From NCBI RefSeq assembly GCF_900103525.1, contig NZ_FNHN01000004.1, positions 248,001 to 312,000 of the forward strand: a stretch of DNA of 64,000 nucleotides. Reading direction: 5' to 3'. This document shows positions 9,266 to 17,946 of this stretch, piece by piece. This DNA comes from Bacillus sp. OK048 (lineage in GTDB: Bacteria > Bacillota > Bacilli > Bacillales > Cytobacillaceae). The position numbers and the translations under genes are program-made. Positions within the stretch are counted from its first letter, which is position 1. Each line of letters starts with the position of its first letter. The notes beneath the pieces were generated by a model that searched no databases, was not told the origin of the DNA, and was given only the letters and a program-made list of their open reading frames with translations.

Positions 9266-9991
9266 TTATTTCGCTCCTTTAATGGTTTCTAATGGTTTTG
9301 CATTCCCATATACTGGACGATCACGCTTCACTGGCTGCGCCCATTTTACTGCATTGGTTATCACACGCTGAATTTGTTTGTTGTGATAGGTCGGATAGGT
9401 TTCATGTCCTGGTCGGAAGTAGAATACCTTTCCATTACCGCGGATGAATGTACACCCGCTGCGGAATACTTCACCGCCTTCAAACCAGCTTGTAAAAATC
9501 ACCTCGTCAGGCTGTGGAATATCAAAATGCTCCCCATACATTTCTTCTTGCTCTAATTCAATATATTCAGAAATACCTTCTGCAATTGGATGGCTCGGAC
9601 TCACAACCCAAAGACGTTCCTTTTCATTTGCTTCCCGCCACTTTAAATCACAGCTTGTACCCATTAATGTTTTAAAGATTTTTGAGAAATGACCTGAGTG
9701 TAGAATAATTAGTCCCATTCCATCAAGAACACGCTGCTGCACCTTTTGCACAATTTCATCTTTTACTTCTCCATGTGCGAGATGGCCCCACCACACTAAA
9801 ACCTCTGTATTCGCTAGTACTTCGTCTGTTAAGCCATGCTCTGGCTCATCAAGAGTAGCACTACCTGCTTCAAACCCTTCATTTTGAAGAAATTCAGCAA
9901 TTGCACCATGAATTCCATTAGGATATATGTCCCTTACAATCGGATTTTTTTGTTCGTGACGATTTTCATTCCATACTGTTACTTTTACCAA
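9266..9991 (-). CDS. ThuA-domain protein
   Basis: A 241-residue cytoplasmic protein with the ThuA-like, glutamine-amidotransferase-type fold: opening '[10 protein letters not shown]', the '[11 protein letters not shown]' and '[10 protein letters not shown]' strands, and the end '[15 protein letters not shown]'. ThuA proteins are linked to trehalose/alpha-glucoside use, but their exact reaction is unsettled. The start is TTG at 9989-9991 with AAGGAG upstream. It is the first gene of the operon thuA, Gfo/Idh, TIM-barrel isomerase, GH13. The upstream region carries the operator-like sequence at 10054-10073. Confidence 0.85.
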   Translation of the reverse strand: MVKVTVWNENRHEQKNPIVRDIYPNGIHGAIAEFLQNEGFEAGSATLDEPEHGLTDEVLANTEVLVWWGHLAHGEVKDEIVQKVQQRVLDGMGLIILHSGHFSKIFKTLMGTSCDLKWREANEKERLWVVSPSHPIAEGISEYIELEQEEMYGEHFDIPQPDEVIFTSWFEGGEVFRSGCTFIRGNGKVFYFRPGHETYPTYHNKQIQRVITNAVKWAQPVKRDRPVYGNAKPLETIKGAK

Positions 9992-10053
9992 AATCAGTCC
10001 ACTCCTTTTTCTAACTTTTACTTTACCTTTTATTTTAAAGAATAAGAATTTTA

Positions 10054-10073
10054 ATGAAACTGCTTACATTGAC
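10054..10073 (-). promoter_or_regulatory. Operator-like site upstream of thuA operon (cre-like)
   Basis: The minus strand reads GTCAATGTAAGCAGTTTCAT, differing by one base from the sequence upstream of the sugar ABC genes (16016-16035). The inner TGTAAGCnGTTTCA resembles a CcpA/LacI-family cre box with one mismatch. Sharing of the full 20 bases suggests a dedicated common regulator or joint CcpA control. Confidence 0.55.
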
Positions 10074-10141
10074 AACCAGGGTGTAAAATATTGAACTTAC
10101 TTGGTGTCTTTCCCTTTTTCTGTCAACTGCCAATAAGTTAC

Positions 10142-10285
10142 TTAACAGTGCTTTATTGAGATAACTGACAAATCCAACGCGCCATGATAACCAAGCTCTG
10201 CCACTTTCTTCAATGTGCCTGCAGAATCTTCCTGTGATTCTTTTCTTAAAGTGAACATTTGTACAGCTACTGGTATTTCTATCAT
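10142..10285 (-). pseudogene. Truncated sugar phosphate isomerase/epimerase remnant
   Basis: A minus-strand frame starting at 10285 reads 47 residues, 'MIEIPVAVQMFTLRKESQED' followed by '...LKKVAELGYHGA', then breaks off at TAA. This is the standard N-terminus of TIM-barrel sugar phosphate isomerase/epimerases. A ribosome-binding-like GGGGATATGG precedes it. The rest of the barrel is missing; the following bases run into the thuA promoter region. I infer a deleted gene that once headed this operon. The 419-nt gap 9992-10410 otherwise holds only the operator and the repeat at 10352. Confidence 0.75.
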
Positions 10286-10351
10286 CCATATCCCCATTCC
10301 TATAACATTAGGTTTTTGATTACATCTTATATTGTATTTTTGTAATTAAAC

Positions 10352-10391
10352 ATAGATGATATAATTAAAACATCTACTATTTTGCTATTTT
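10352..10391. repeat. 40-bp repeat copy A, in the AraC gene promoter
   Basis: The 40 bases here recur at 12424-12463 with one mismatch. The copy contains a TATAAT-like -10 (GATATAATTA) and an AAACAT direct repeat 20 bp apart (10348 and 10368), the spacing expected for AraC half-sites. It ends 19 bp before the AraC-family start, so it may be both promoter and autoregulatory site (inference). Confidence 0.7.
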
Positions 10392-10410
10392 TAGAAAAGG
10401 AAGATGGACG

Positions 10411-11181
10411 TTGACGAATATATTTTTTTGCGGCTATTCTTATCACTTAAACGGATATCATTCCCAACACAAATCGGGGTATCCGTACTATCTTTTTAGA
10501 CTACAAATTGAAGGGCTTTGTGAAGTCGTGGTGAGAGGGAGAAAAATGGAGCTTGGGATAGGAGACCTTCTGCTCATTAAGCCGGGTGATCACTATGAAT
10601 TGCTCGTTAAGGAAGGACAAAGTAGTGGAGACTATCACTTAGTCTGTGATGGAGCTTGGATAGGCGAATGGTGGAATCGTTCAGAGAAGCCAGCTGTCCA
10701 CCGAATCGACCTTGATGAAAAGCTGATTTCCTTATGGCGCCATATCATGATTGAAAAACGCCGTCCAGCTTCTAGTGAAAATGTAGAACTTACGGGCTAT
10801 TTGCTTAAAGCACTCTGTTTATCCTTGGAAAGGGCAGTCAGTGAAACCGTCGCCGCCTTCCATCACCCCTATCCTGTAACTAGGATGCTGCGCTACATTG
10901 AAGAGCATGCGACGGTAGCATTTAAAGTGGAGGAAGTGGCACAGCATGCAGGACTTAGCGTCTCTAGATCTGTTCATCTTTTCAAAAGCAGCGTTGGGAA
11001 AACCATAATGGAATACGCACATCAAATTCGCTTATCAGTAGCCCTCGAACGAATGAAATATACGAACATGAATCTCGAGCAGATTGCCGAAGAGTGCGGA
11101 TTCAGTACCTATCCCTATTTTCACAGGGTTTTTAAAAAAAATTTCGGCGTAGCTCCTGGTGCCTACAGACGGCTGGAATAG
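10411..11181 (+). CDS. AraC-family transcriptional regulator
   Basis: A 256-residue regulator with an N-terminal cupin-like sugar-sensing part (about 1-120, 'GDLLLIKPGDHYELLV') and a C-terminal pair of helix-turn-helix motifs (about 155-256, 'VEEVAQHAGLSVSRSVHLFK' and 'LEQIAEECGFSTYPYFHRVF'). The TTG start is preceded by AAAAGGAAG with 8 nt spacing; the nearby ATG at 10404 is out of frame. It is divergent from the thuA operon and probably controls it, and possibly the Gfo/Idh gene at 11265, whose upstream region carries the second 40-bp repeat. A strong terminator follows. Confidence 0.88.
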   Translation: MTNIFFCGYSYHLNGYHSQHKSGYPYYLFRLQIEGLCEVVVRGRKMELGIGDLLLIKPGDHYELLVKEGQSSGDYHLVCDGAWIGEWWNRSEKPAVHRIDLDEKLISLWRHIMIEKRRPASSENVELTGYLLKALCLSLERAVSETVAAFHHPYPVTRMLRYIEEHATVAFKVEEVAQHAGLSVSRSVHLFKSSVGKTIMEYAHQIRLSVALERMKYTNMNLEQIAEECGFSTYPYFHRVFKKNFGVAPGAYRRLE

Positions 11182-11205
11182 ATATTTTCTTTTTATAAAC
11201 AAAAG

Positions 11206-11240
11206 GCTAGCAACACTTTTTTAGTGTTGCTAGCTGTTTT
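11206..11240. terminator. Bidirectional terminator
   Basis: Twelve-base perfect stem GCTAGCAACACT / AGTGTTGCTAGC with a T-rich tail on the plus strand and A-run upstream, between the convergent AraC and Gfo/Idh genes. Confidence 0.85.
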
Positions 11241-11264
11241 CAAATAGTAAATTTTCCTGCCAAA

Positions 11265-12344
11265 TCAACTATGACTTCTTGTTTTATCAAATTCTTTGAT
11301 GACTTCGTTCGTTTCTGCTGCTTTGAAAATCGTTTCAATTAATTGTAAGACACGTAACACTTCCTCATTTTTCACGATTGGTTCCGCATTTCCTTCCACC
11401 ACTGAAACCACATTTTCATAAAAGCTTTCCATTGTCTTTTCTACTTTCGGTAATTCTGATGTGCTGACAGCTTTTTCTGAAGGGGGAGCCATTGTTTTCG
11501 TCAGCCCTTGCCCAGCTTTAATTGGTTTTGGAGCTTCAACATTCTCATCTAGATTATGAATCACGATTTTACCATTGATATCCCAATCATTGATGACAGC
11601 TGTTCCTTTCGTCCCTTTTGTGTACCATCGCGGCAGTTGAACAAAGTTTGTTGTTCCAACTTCCACTAAAGAAGTGACGCCGTTTTCAAAAGTGATAAAT
11701 GCTTGAAATCCATCGTCTACCTCGTCTCCTAAAACATAACTTAAATGGGCATAGACACTCGTAATCTTACTATCAATCAAAAATAGTAATTGATCCAATA
11801 AATGCACACCCCAGTCTAGCAGCATCCCTCCGCCAAACTCTTTCAGGTGGCGCCAGTCTCCAGGAATTCCATTGGCACCTTGGACCCGTGATTCAATGTG
11901 AAAGACATCGCCAATAATCTGTTCATCGTGTATTTTTTTTATGGTAAGAAAATCTTCATCCCATCTGCGGTTTTGATGCACAATAAAATGACGGTTATTC
12001 AATTTTGCAGCCTGAATAATTTCTACTAACTCTTCACTATAAATGGTGACAGGTTTTTCACAAATGACATGTTTTTTAGCGTTTAGGGCCGCAATTGCGA
12101 TTTCTTTATGCACATCATTAGGAGTAGCAATGAGAATAAAATCTACTTCATCATCGGCTAAAACGGCAGATAAATTTTCATATACCTTATAGCCATCCTT
12201 CACGGAAGCCTCTCTTCTTTCCTCCAATACATCATAGGTTCCAACAACAGTTATATGTTGGTTTTCTTTGAGCAAATGCTTCGCATGATAGCTTCCCATT
12301 CCGCCATAACCAATAATAACTAACTTATAGTCTTTATTTGTCAT
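11265..12344 (-). CDS. Gfo/Idh/MocA-family oxidoreductase (second)
   Basis: A 359-residue NAD(P)-dependent oxidoreductase. Rossmann motif 'IIGYGGMGSYHAKHL' lies near residues 10-24, Glu-Lys-Pro at 96-98, and the catalytic-type 'DWGVHLLDQLL' in the C-terminal domain. It is only distantly like the gene at 8232 and so probably acts on another substrate or another step. AAAAGGAG supports the start. It stands alone between the AraC terminator and the response-regulator gene; the second 40-bp repeat lies 80 bp upstream, hinting at common control with the AraC gene. Confidence 0.87.
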   Translation of the reverse strand: MTNKDYKLVIIGYGGMGSYHAKHLLKENQHITVVGTYDVLEERREASVKDGYKVYENLSAVLADDEVDFILIATPNDVHKEIAIAALNAKKHVICEKPVTIYSEELVEIIQAAKLNNRHFIVHQNRRWDEDFLTIKKIHDEQIIGDVFHIESRVQGANGIPGDWRHLKEFGGGMLLDWGVHLLDQLLFLIDSKITSVYAHLSYVLGDEVDDGFQAFITFENGVTSLVEVGTTNFVQLPRWYTKGTKGTAVINDWDINGKIVIHNLDENVEAPKPIKAGQGLTKTMAPPSEKAVSTSELPKVEKTMESFYENVVSVVEGNAEPIVKNEEVLRVLQLIETIFKAAETNEVIKEFDKTRSHS

Positions 12345-12423
12345 TATTTATTCTCCTTTTGTCTTCCTGCTTTTAAAAAATCCTTAATTGAATCCATTTT
12401 ATAATGAAAATATGTTATAAAAT

Positions 12424-12463
12424 ATAGATGATATAATTAAAACATATACTATTTTGCTATTTT
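12424..12463. repeat. 40-bp repeat copy B, upstream of the second Gfo/Idh gene
   Basis: 39 of 40 bases match copy A at 10352-10391. Here it lies in the 129-bp gap between the Gfo/Idh gene and the 3' end of the response-regulator gene, in the same plus orientation, so relative to the gene it precedes it is inverted. Conservation of a whole 40-mer outside any gene suggests a regulatory duplication. Confidence 0.7.
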
Positions 12464-12473
12464 ATTCTAAAAA

Positions 12474-14060
12474 CTATTTCATAAATTTGGCACGATATTC
12501 ATTCGGGGTAATACCTTCAACTTTTTTAAAAACCTTACGAAAATACTTGTCATCCTGATAGCCAATCATGCCCGCAATCTCATAGATTTTCAACTGACTA
12601 TTCTTCAATAAAGTCTTTGCCTTATCCATTCTGATTCTTACAATGTAATCTGAAATGTTCTCATTGAATTCCTGTTTAAATTTCCTAGAGATATATTCTC
12701 TGCTGATATAAAAATTGTCTGAAATCTCCTGCAGCTTTACATCCCGGTCAAAATTTTCCTGAAGGTACTTTTCAATATCAGTAATGATATTATTGCTTTT
12801 AATAAGTGTGCTTTTCTTTACTTTTTTCATAAAAACAGCAATTTCACGCCTTTTTCTTTCTTTATACTCTTTAAGTCTAAACATTCCGTTTGAATCAAAG
12901 AATAAATCAACCCGCTGCTCAATATCTTCTGGTGCCCTAAATGAAAGATTGTAATGTTTAAACCACTTATTGCTAATGACCAAATACTCAGTTTCTAAAT
13001 TCATCACCTGTTTTACTGATAAGTATTCCATTTCTGTAATGTCCTTTTCGATTCGATCCATTAATTCTTCAAAAGCCCAAATTTCTCCCGTTTGGATAGC
13101 AAATTCAATATCTGAAGAATATACAATCAAACTCTTTAATGAGGGAGCTTCCTCTATATTCGACATATAGACTCTATTTACACTATCATTCAATATATTT
13201 CTATTTAATAAAACTTTTCTCGCATGGTGATAAGAATCTATCAACTTGGAACTATTATTTACAGGTTTCCCGACAGCAATCGGGCAAGAGATATCTAACA
13301 TATTTTTTAGTGTTTTATAGATACTTACTAAAATCTCTTCTACTAACTCGAACTTGTCCCAAAAAATTAGTACAATTTCAAGTTTTTTTGATAAGTAACG
13401 AAACCCAATTCCACTTCCATTTTCCTTCATGATTTCGTTAATAATATTCAAAATCGTAAAGTAGGTTAAATCTCGATCCCCTTCAAATGCATCCATTGTT
13501 TTTCCGTTAACTCGGACTAGGGCGACTATGTAATCTCGTGACTGTTTTAACCAGCCGAGTTCTTCAAATAAATCTTTCTGGAAATGATCGCTATTCACTA
13601 GCTGTGTTAGTTTGCGATCTCGATAAACAGGAGTCATTTCATTAAGCAGCAGTGAGCTATTTTCTTTCCTCTGCCTGTCAGCTTCTTCTTTCTTCCATTC
13701 ATTAACCGCTTTTTCCAAGGTTTGATTTAAAATTTCCGGTTCGATAGGCTTTAAGAGATAGTCTGAACTGCCAAAATGGATCGCCTTTCTCATATAATGA
13801 TAGTCATCGTAACCTGTCACCACAATACTCTTACTGTTTGGCTGATTTTCTTTAATCCACTCTAAAAGCTGAGTTCCATCCATTTTTGGCATCTTCATAT
13901 CAGAAAAAATAATCTCAGGACGAATGGTTTGAATAAGCTCAATAGCTTCTTCACCGTTTCCTGCCTCATATATTTCTGTAATTCCATTTTGCTCCCACTG
14001 TGCGAGTATCTTAATTCCATCCCGGACATGCTTTTCATCATCAACAATTAACGCCTTCAT
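12474..14060 (-). CDS. YesN-like AraC-type response regulator
   Basis: A 528-residue response regulator. An N-terminal receiver domain (phospho-acceptor Asp54 in 'IIFSDMKMPKMDG', conserved Lys in 'YLLKPIE') is followed by a long middle region (about 130-420) and a C-terminal AraC-type DNA-binding domain ('LQEISDNFYISREYISRKFK', 'IYEIAGMIGYQDDKYFRKVF'). I chose the ATG at 14060, with GAGGTGG 7 nt upstream; it overlaps the kinase stop codon as ATGA, so the two are translationally coupled. With the kinase it likely switches on the neighbouring sugar ABC transporter (context inference). Confidence 0.9.
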   Translation of the reverse strand: MKALIVDDEKHVRDGIKILAQWEQNGITEIYEAGNGEEAIELIQTIRPEIIFSDMKMPKMDGTQLLEWIKENQPNSKSIVVTGYDDYHYMRKAIHFGSSDYLLKPIEPEILNQTLEKAVNEWKKEEADRQRKENSSLLLNEMTPVYRDRKLTQLVNSDHFQKDLFEELGWLKQSRDYIVALVRVNGKTMDAFEGDRDLTYFTILNIINEIMKENGSGIGFRYLSKKLEIVLIFWDKFELVEEILVSIYKTLKNMLDISCPIAVGKPVNNSSKLIDSYHHARKVLLNRNILNDSVNRVYMSNIEEAPSLKSLIVYSSDIEFAIQTGEIWAFEELMDRIEKDITEMEYLSVKQVMNLETEYLVISNKWFKHYNLSFRAPEDIEQRVDLFFDSNGMFRLKEYKERKRREIAVFMKKVKKSTLIKSNNIITDIEKYLQENFDRDVKLQEISDNFYISREYISRKFKQEFNENISDYIVRIRMDKAKTLLKNSQLKIYEIAGMIGYQDDKYFRKVFKKVEGITPNEYRAKFMK

Positions 14061-15877
14061 GACTGTTCCACCTCTTTCGGCATTACCTTCGGGATTTGGA
14101 TGGTAACCGTACAACCACCTTCCTTATTCCGGTTAACTGATAGGTTTGCCTGGTTATGGTAATAAATCTGTAATCGGTCATAAATATTTTTTAATCCAAT
14201 CGCTTCTCTTTGCGTATCTGTTTTTGAAATGCCATGAAACAATTCCAAGCGGATTTTTTCAAGGTGATCATCGCTAGGACCCGTTCCATTATCCTTTATA
14301 TTGATTTTGACCATAGTGTCATTCTCGAGAAATGCTTCAATTTTTATCCATGCTTTTTCAATGTGCTGATCAAAGCCATGCTTAAAACAATTCTCCACTA
14401 CCGGCTGTAAAATCATTTTGGGGACGAATATCGCTTTGACCTCCTCTTCGATATACAGTTCAAATTCAAACTGCTCTTCAAACCGATGTTTTTGCAGTAA
14501 TAAGTAGGATTTCAGATGGTTCAACTCGGATGTAAATGGAACAATATCATCCTTCATATTCATACTGTATCTCATAATCGTTGATAAGGAGGTCAGCAAT
14601 GAATACACCGGAACCGCGTTTAACTTTAGTGCCAATGTACCAATAGACTGAAAGGCGTTATAAAGGAAATGCGGATTAATTTGCGATTGCAGCACCCGGA
14701 GTTGTGATGCTTTATTTTCTATCTCTAATTTATATTCACTCTCAATCAATTCATCTATTTTAGCAATCATTCTTTTAAAATGCCTTCCCAACATGCCAAT
14801 TTCATCCGTACCTAATGATTCGAAATCAGCCTTCAATTCACCTTTCTCGACTTTCTTCATATTGTCGATTAACACTTTTATGGGTGCCGTTAACTTAAAG
14901 GAAACAAACATGGTCCCCAGTAATGCAAATAAAAGTGTAGCCAAACCAATCAAAATATTGATTATGACAGTTTCTCTTGCACCCTGATAAAGAACATCAT
15001 AAGGGATTCGTTTTACGATAGACCAGTCCTTAAAGGAATCTGTGAATTTTTCATGAACGATGACACCCGTAAACTGCTTGTCCTTCCATTCGATACTTTT
15101 CTTGCCTTTCGGTTCCTTTCTCACCTGTTCAAACCACTTTTCTTTATTTTCCTTTCCAATCTCTTTTTCATTTGGAGAGTAAATAATCATTCCCTTTTCA
15201 TTCATAATATAAAGGTCTTCGACGTCTTTCGTATATAATCTTTCGGAGATTGCACTAATTCTAGAAAGATTAATATCTATCGATAAAAAGCCTAAAACAT
15301 CCGCTAATGGGACATCCCGAATTACATTATGGAAGCTTAATACATTCAACTTCTGCGAATTAGGAATAACCGAAATATTGTTATAGCTATAAATCTCGTG
15401 CGGAGGTTCAATAAGGGAATAGCCCTCTATGGCTGTTAACACCCCATAGTAAGGGTGTGAAAATATATTTTCATAAGATGCCCTTCCGCTGATTCTCGAA
15501 TGATAATTGGTGTATGACTCCTTTCCTTCATGAATATATAAATGCATTTGTTCAATTTCGGGACGTGTATTAAATAAATATGCAAGCACTCTGCGCACTT
15601 CTTCTTGATTAACAGCCAAGTCGGAGGAGACCCCATTCCGCATTACATTCATAAAAGGGGTATATCGATAAGGGACCGATGACATTTGGGCAACATCGTT
15701 TAAATAAACAGTGATCTCTTCCTTGCCTTTTAATATCAAATCATGATTCGTTGAAACAGATTGCTCATTTAGTGACTTGGTCGTATAAAAATAAGTAACG
15801 GTGATGGCTGTCCCAAAAGGGAGAACTGTTACAAGCATTAAAAAGATAATAAGCTTTTTCCGAATACCCCATCCCAT
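14057..15877 (-). CDS. YesM-like sensor histidine kinase
   Basis: A 606-residue membrane kinase: helix about 9-30, extracellular sensing region about 31-300, second helix 305-327, HAMP 328-380, phospho-acceptor His403 in 'SQINPHFLYNAFQ', and a HATPase domain with 'PVVENCFKHGF' and 'DNGTGPS'. This is the YesM class (LytS-type His box), whose members sense sugars together with solute-binding proteins. The start has only a weak CAAGG 13 nt upstream; a better GGGAGG lies about 40 nt upstream without a start codon behind it. An inverted repeat GGTTAG...CTAACC in the leader could bring that site closer. Confidence 0.88.
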   Translation of the reverse strand: MGWGIRKKLIIFLMLVTVLPFGTAITVTYFYTTKSLNEQSVSTNHDLILKGKEEITVYLNDVAQMSSVPYRYTPFMNVMRNGVSSDLAVNQEEVRRVLAYLFNTRPEIEQMHLYIHEGKESYTNYHSRISGRASYENIFSHPYYGVLTAIEGYSLIEPPHEIYSYNNISVIPNSQKLNVLSFHNVIRDVPLADVLGFLSIDINLSRISAISERLYTKDVEDLYIMNEKGMIIYSPNEKEIGKENKEKWFEQVRKEPKGKKSIEWKDKQFTGVIVHEKFTDSFKDWSIVKRIPYDVLYQGARETVIINILIGLATLLFALLGTMFVSFKLTAPIKVLIDNMKKVEKGELKADFESLGTDEIGMLGRHFKRMIAKIDELIESEYKLEIENKASQLRVLQSQINPHFLYNAFQSIGTLALKLNAVPVYSLLTSLSTIMRYSMNMKDDIVPFTSELNHLKSYLLLQKHRFEEQFEFELYIEEEVKAIFVPKMILQPVVENCFKHGFDQHIEKAWIKIEAFLENDTMVKINIKDNGTGPSDDHLEKIRLELFHGISKTDTQREAIGLKNIYDRLQIYYHNQANLSVNRNKEGGCTVTIQIPKVMPKEVEQS

Positions 15878-16015
15878 ATAATATTGGTTAGCCTTGTTTT
15901 ATTTAAAAAAACTAACCTGTCCTCCCTTGCAACATTTTTAGAACATTGTAGCACAACTTTAAGCAGCCTTTAAGAGTTCATTATTTTGACCTGTTCAATA
16001 TTTTCCACCCTAGTG

Positions 16016-16035
16016 GTCAATGTAAGCCGTTTCAT
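16016..16035 (+). promoter_or_regulatory. Operator-like site upstream of the sugar ABC operon (cre-like)
   Basis: GTCAATGTAAGCCGTTTCAT, one base different from the site upstream of thuA (10054-10073, opposite strand). It lies 44 bp before the ribosome binding site region of the first permease gene, suitable for promoter overlap. Candidate CcpA or shared local regulator site. Confidence 0.55.
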
Positions 16036-16078
16036 AATTTTCCACAATCACTAAAATAAAGTTATGGAGGTGCAGGGA

Positions 16079-17047
16079 ATGAATAACGAAAGTAAACTGG
16101 ATACAGGTAATGGGCCACCCCTCACAAATCAGAAAAGCACGAAAGTTTCTCATTCTGTTTCGTTTCTAAATAAGAAGAAATGGAAAGACGCTGGGTTATT
16201 TACCCTATTTGTTGGGCCAGTCCTATTAGCATTTATACTTATTGTTTTAATCCCCTTCTTTACAGGTATTTATTATGCATTTACCGATTGGAACGGGGTA
16301 ACAGGATCCGTTAAATGGGTGGGACTAGATAATTTCAAATACTTATTTACGGAGGACAAGCAATTTCAACAGTCCTTCATTCTTACAACAAAATATACAG
16401 TTGTTGCCATCATCTTAACAAACCTAATCGGGTTTGGATTAGCTTTACTTGTGGCCCAGAAGTTGAAATCAAAAAACGTCTTACGTACCGTTTTCTTCAT
16501 GCCAAACTTAATTGGTGGATTGATTTTAGGATTTATCTGGCAGTTTATTTTTGTAAAAGGATTTGCATCCATTGGAGAGTTAACCGGGATTCCTCTTTTT
16601 GAGCTAGCTTGGCTAGGAGATGCGAAGACCGCATTCTGGGGAATTGTCATTGTCAGTGTTTGGCAGGGTGCAGGTTATATTATGATTATCTATATTGCTG
16701 CCCTGCAGAACGTACCGCAGGAATTAATTGAGGCAGCAAGAATCGACGGAGCGAATCGATTCCAAATCCTCCGTCACATCACAATGCCGCTTGTTGCACC
16801 AGCCGTAACAATTTGTTTATTTTTAACAACCGCGTCATCCTTTAAAGTCTTTGATGCAAACCTCTCATTGACAAACGGCGGTCCATTTAAATCAACAGAG
16901 ATGTTAGCGCTTAATATTTATACAGAAGCATTCGTTAATAACCGCTACGGAATTGGTGAAGCAAAAGCATTGATTTTCTTTATAGTTGTAGCAGCGATTA
17001 CCGTCCTTCAAGTTTCGATTACAAAGAAAAGGGAGGTTGAATCCTAA
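16079..17047 (+). CDS. Sugar ABC transporter permease (MalF/UgpA-like)
   Basis: A 322-residue inner-membrane permease of the carbohydrate uptake-1 type. Six hydrophobic helices follow a hydrophilic N-terminus (about 1-40). The cytoplasmic EAA loop that contacts the ATPase is clear: 'QELIEAARIDGANRFQILRH'. I chose the ATG at 16079, because GGAGGTG lies just upstream and within the longer alternative. The next gene overlaps in TAATG. No ATPase gene is nearby; in Bacillus such importers commonly share the general ATPase MsmX (family knowledge), expected elsewhere in the genome. Confidence 0.93.
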   Translation: MNNESKLDTGNGPPLTNQKSTKVSHSVSFLNKKKWKDAGLFTLFVGPVLLAFILIVLIPFFTGIYYAFTDWNGVTGSVKWVGLDNFKYLFTEDKQFQQSFILTTKYTVVAIILTNLIGFGLALLVAQKLKSKNVLRTVFFMPNLIGGLILGFIWQFIFVKGFASIGELTGIPLFELAWLGDAKTAFWGIVIVSVWQGAGYIMIIYIAALQNVPQELIEAARIDGANRFQILRHITMPLVAPAVTICLFLTTASSFKVFDANLSLTNGGPFKSTEMLALNIYTEAFVNNRYGIGEAKALIFFIVVAAITVLQVSITKKREVES

Positions 17048-17874
17048 TGGGCAACAGGTATACATGGAGAACATCTATTGTTGAAATCCTTGCGATCCTG
17101 CTGGGTCTCGTCTTTTTAGTCCCATTCTATTATGTGTTTTCAAACTCCTTGAAACCATTTGCCGAGATTTTAACCAACACATCAGCCCTGCCAAAGGTGT
17201 TGATGTTCGATAACTATGTTAACGCATTCGAAAAATTGGAGTTTTTAACTGTATTTAAAAACTCGTTAATTATTACCATTGGGAGTAATATCGTTCTCGT
17301 TATCTTTTGTTCGATGGCTGCGTACATGCTCGTTCGAACCAAAAAGAAAATCAGCAATATCATTTTCATGACATTTGTTGCTGCAATGATTATTCCGTTC
17401 CAATCCTTGATGATTCCGCTTATTAAAACGGCGGGTAACTTAGGACTATTAAACAGCATATGGGGACTTGTCTTCATGTACCTTGGCTTTGGCTCTGGAA
17501 TGACCATCTTCTTGTATCACGGTTTTATTAAAGGAATTCCATTAGAGCTTGAAGAAGCAGCAATAATCGACGGCTGTACTCGGTTTGGAGTTTTCTGGAG
17601 AATTGTTTTTCCACTATTAAAACCAATTACTGTGACCATCGTCATCTTAAACAGCCTATGGATTTGGAATGATTTCTTATTACCATCATTAGTGCTTCAA
17701 GATCCAGAGTTAAGAACGATTCCATTGGCAACTTTCTTCTTCTTTGGGCAGTATACAAAGCAATGGGATTTAGCACTTGCAGCTTTAGTAATTGGAATTA
17801 TTCCATTATTAATCTTCTTCTTTACCATGCAAAAACACATTATTCAAGGAATTACCAGCGGTTCTATTAAATAG
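17047..17874 (+). CDS. Sugar ABC transporter permease (MalG/UgpE-like)
   Basis: The 275-residue partner permease, with six membrane helices and an EAA loop 'LELEEAAIIDGCTRFGVFWR'. Its ATG overlaps the stop of the previous gene by one base, so expression is coupled. The C-terminus 'QKHIIQGITSGSIK' is typical of the family. With the upstream permease it forms the membrane pore; substrate specificity comes from the binding protein encoded next. The region suggests an alpha-glucoside or related oligosaccharide (inference). Confidence 0.93.
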   Translation: MGNRYTWRTSIVEILAILLGLVFLVPFYYVFSNSLKPFAEILTNTSALPKVLMFDNYVNAFEKLEFLTVFKNSLIITIGSNIVLVIFCSMAAYMLVRTKKKISNIIFMTFVAAMIIPFQSLMIPLIKTAGNLGLLNSIWGLVFMYLGFGSGMTIFLYHGFIKGIPLELEEAAIIDGCTRFGVFWRIVFPLLKPITVTIVILNSLWIWNDFLLPSLVLQDPELRTIPLATFFFFGQYTKQWDLALAALVIGIIPLLIFFFTMQKHIIQGITSGSIK

Positions 17875-17946
17875 GAGTACCCTCTGCTGTCTGAATATCA
17901 GGCATTAGGGATATATATAATAAAATTTTACTAGGGGGATAACGAA

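Noticed and set aside
10035..10289. 84-codon minus-strand frame in the thuA/AraC intergenic region
   Set aside because: A different frame over the same DNA clearly encodes the isomerase N-terminus, so this one is its shadow.
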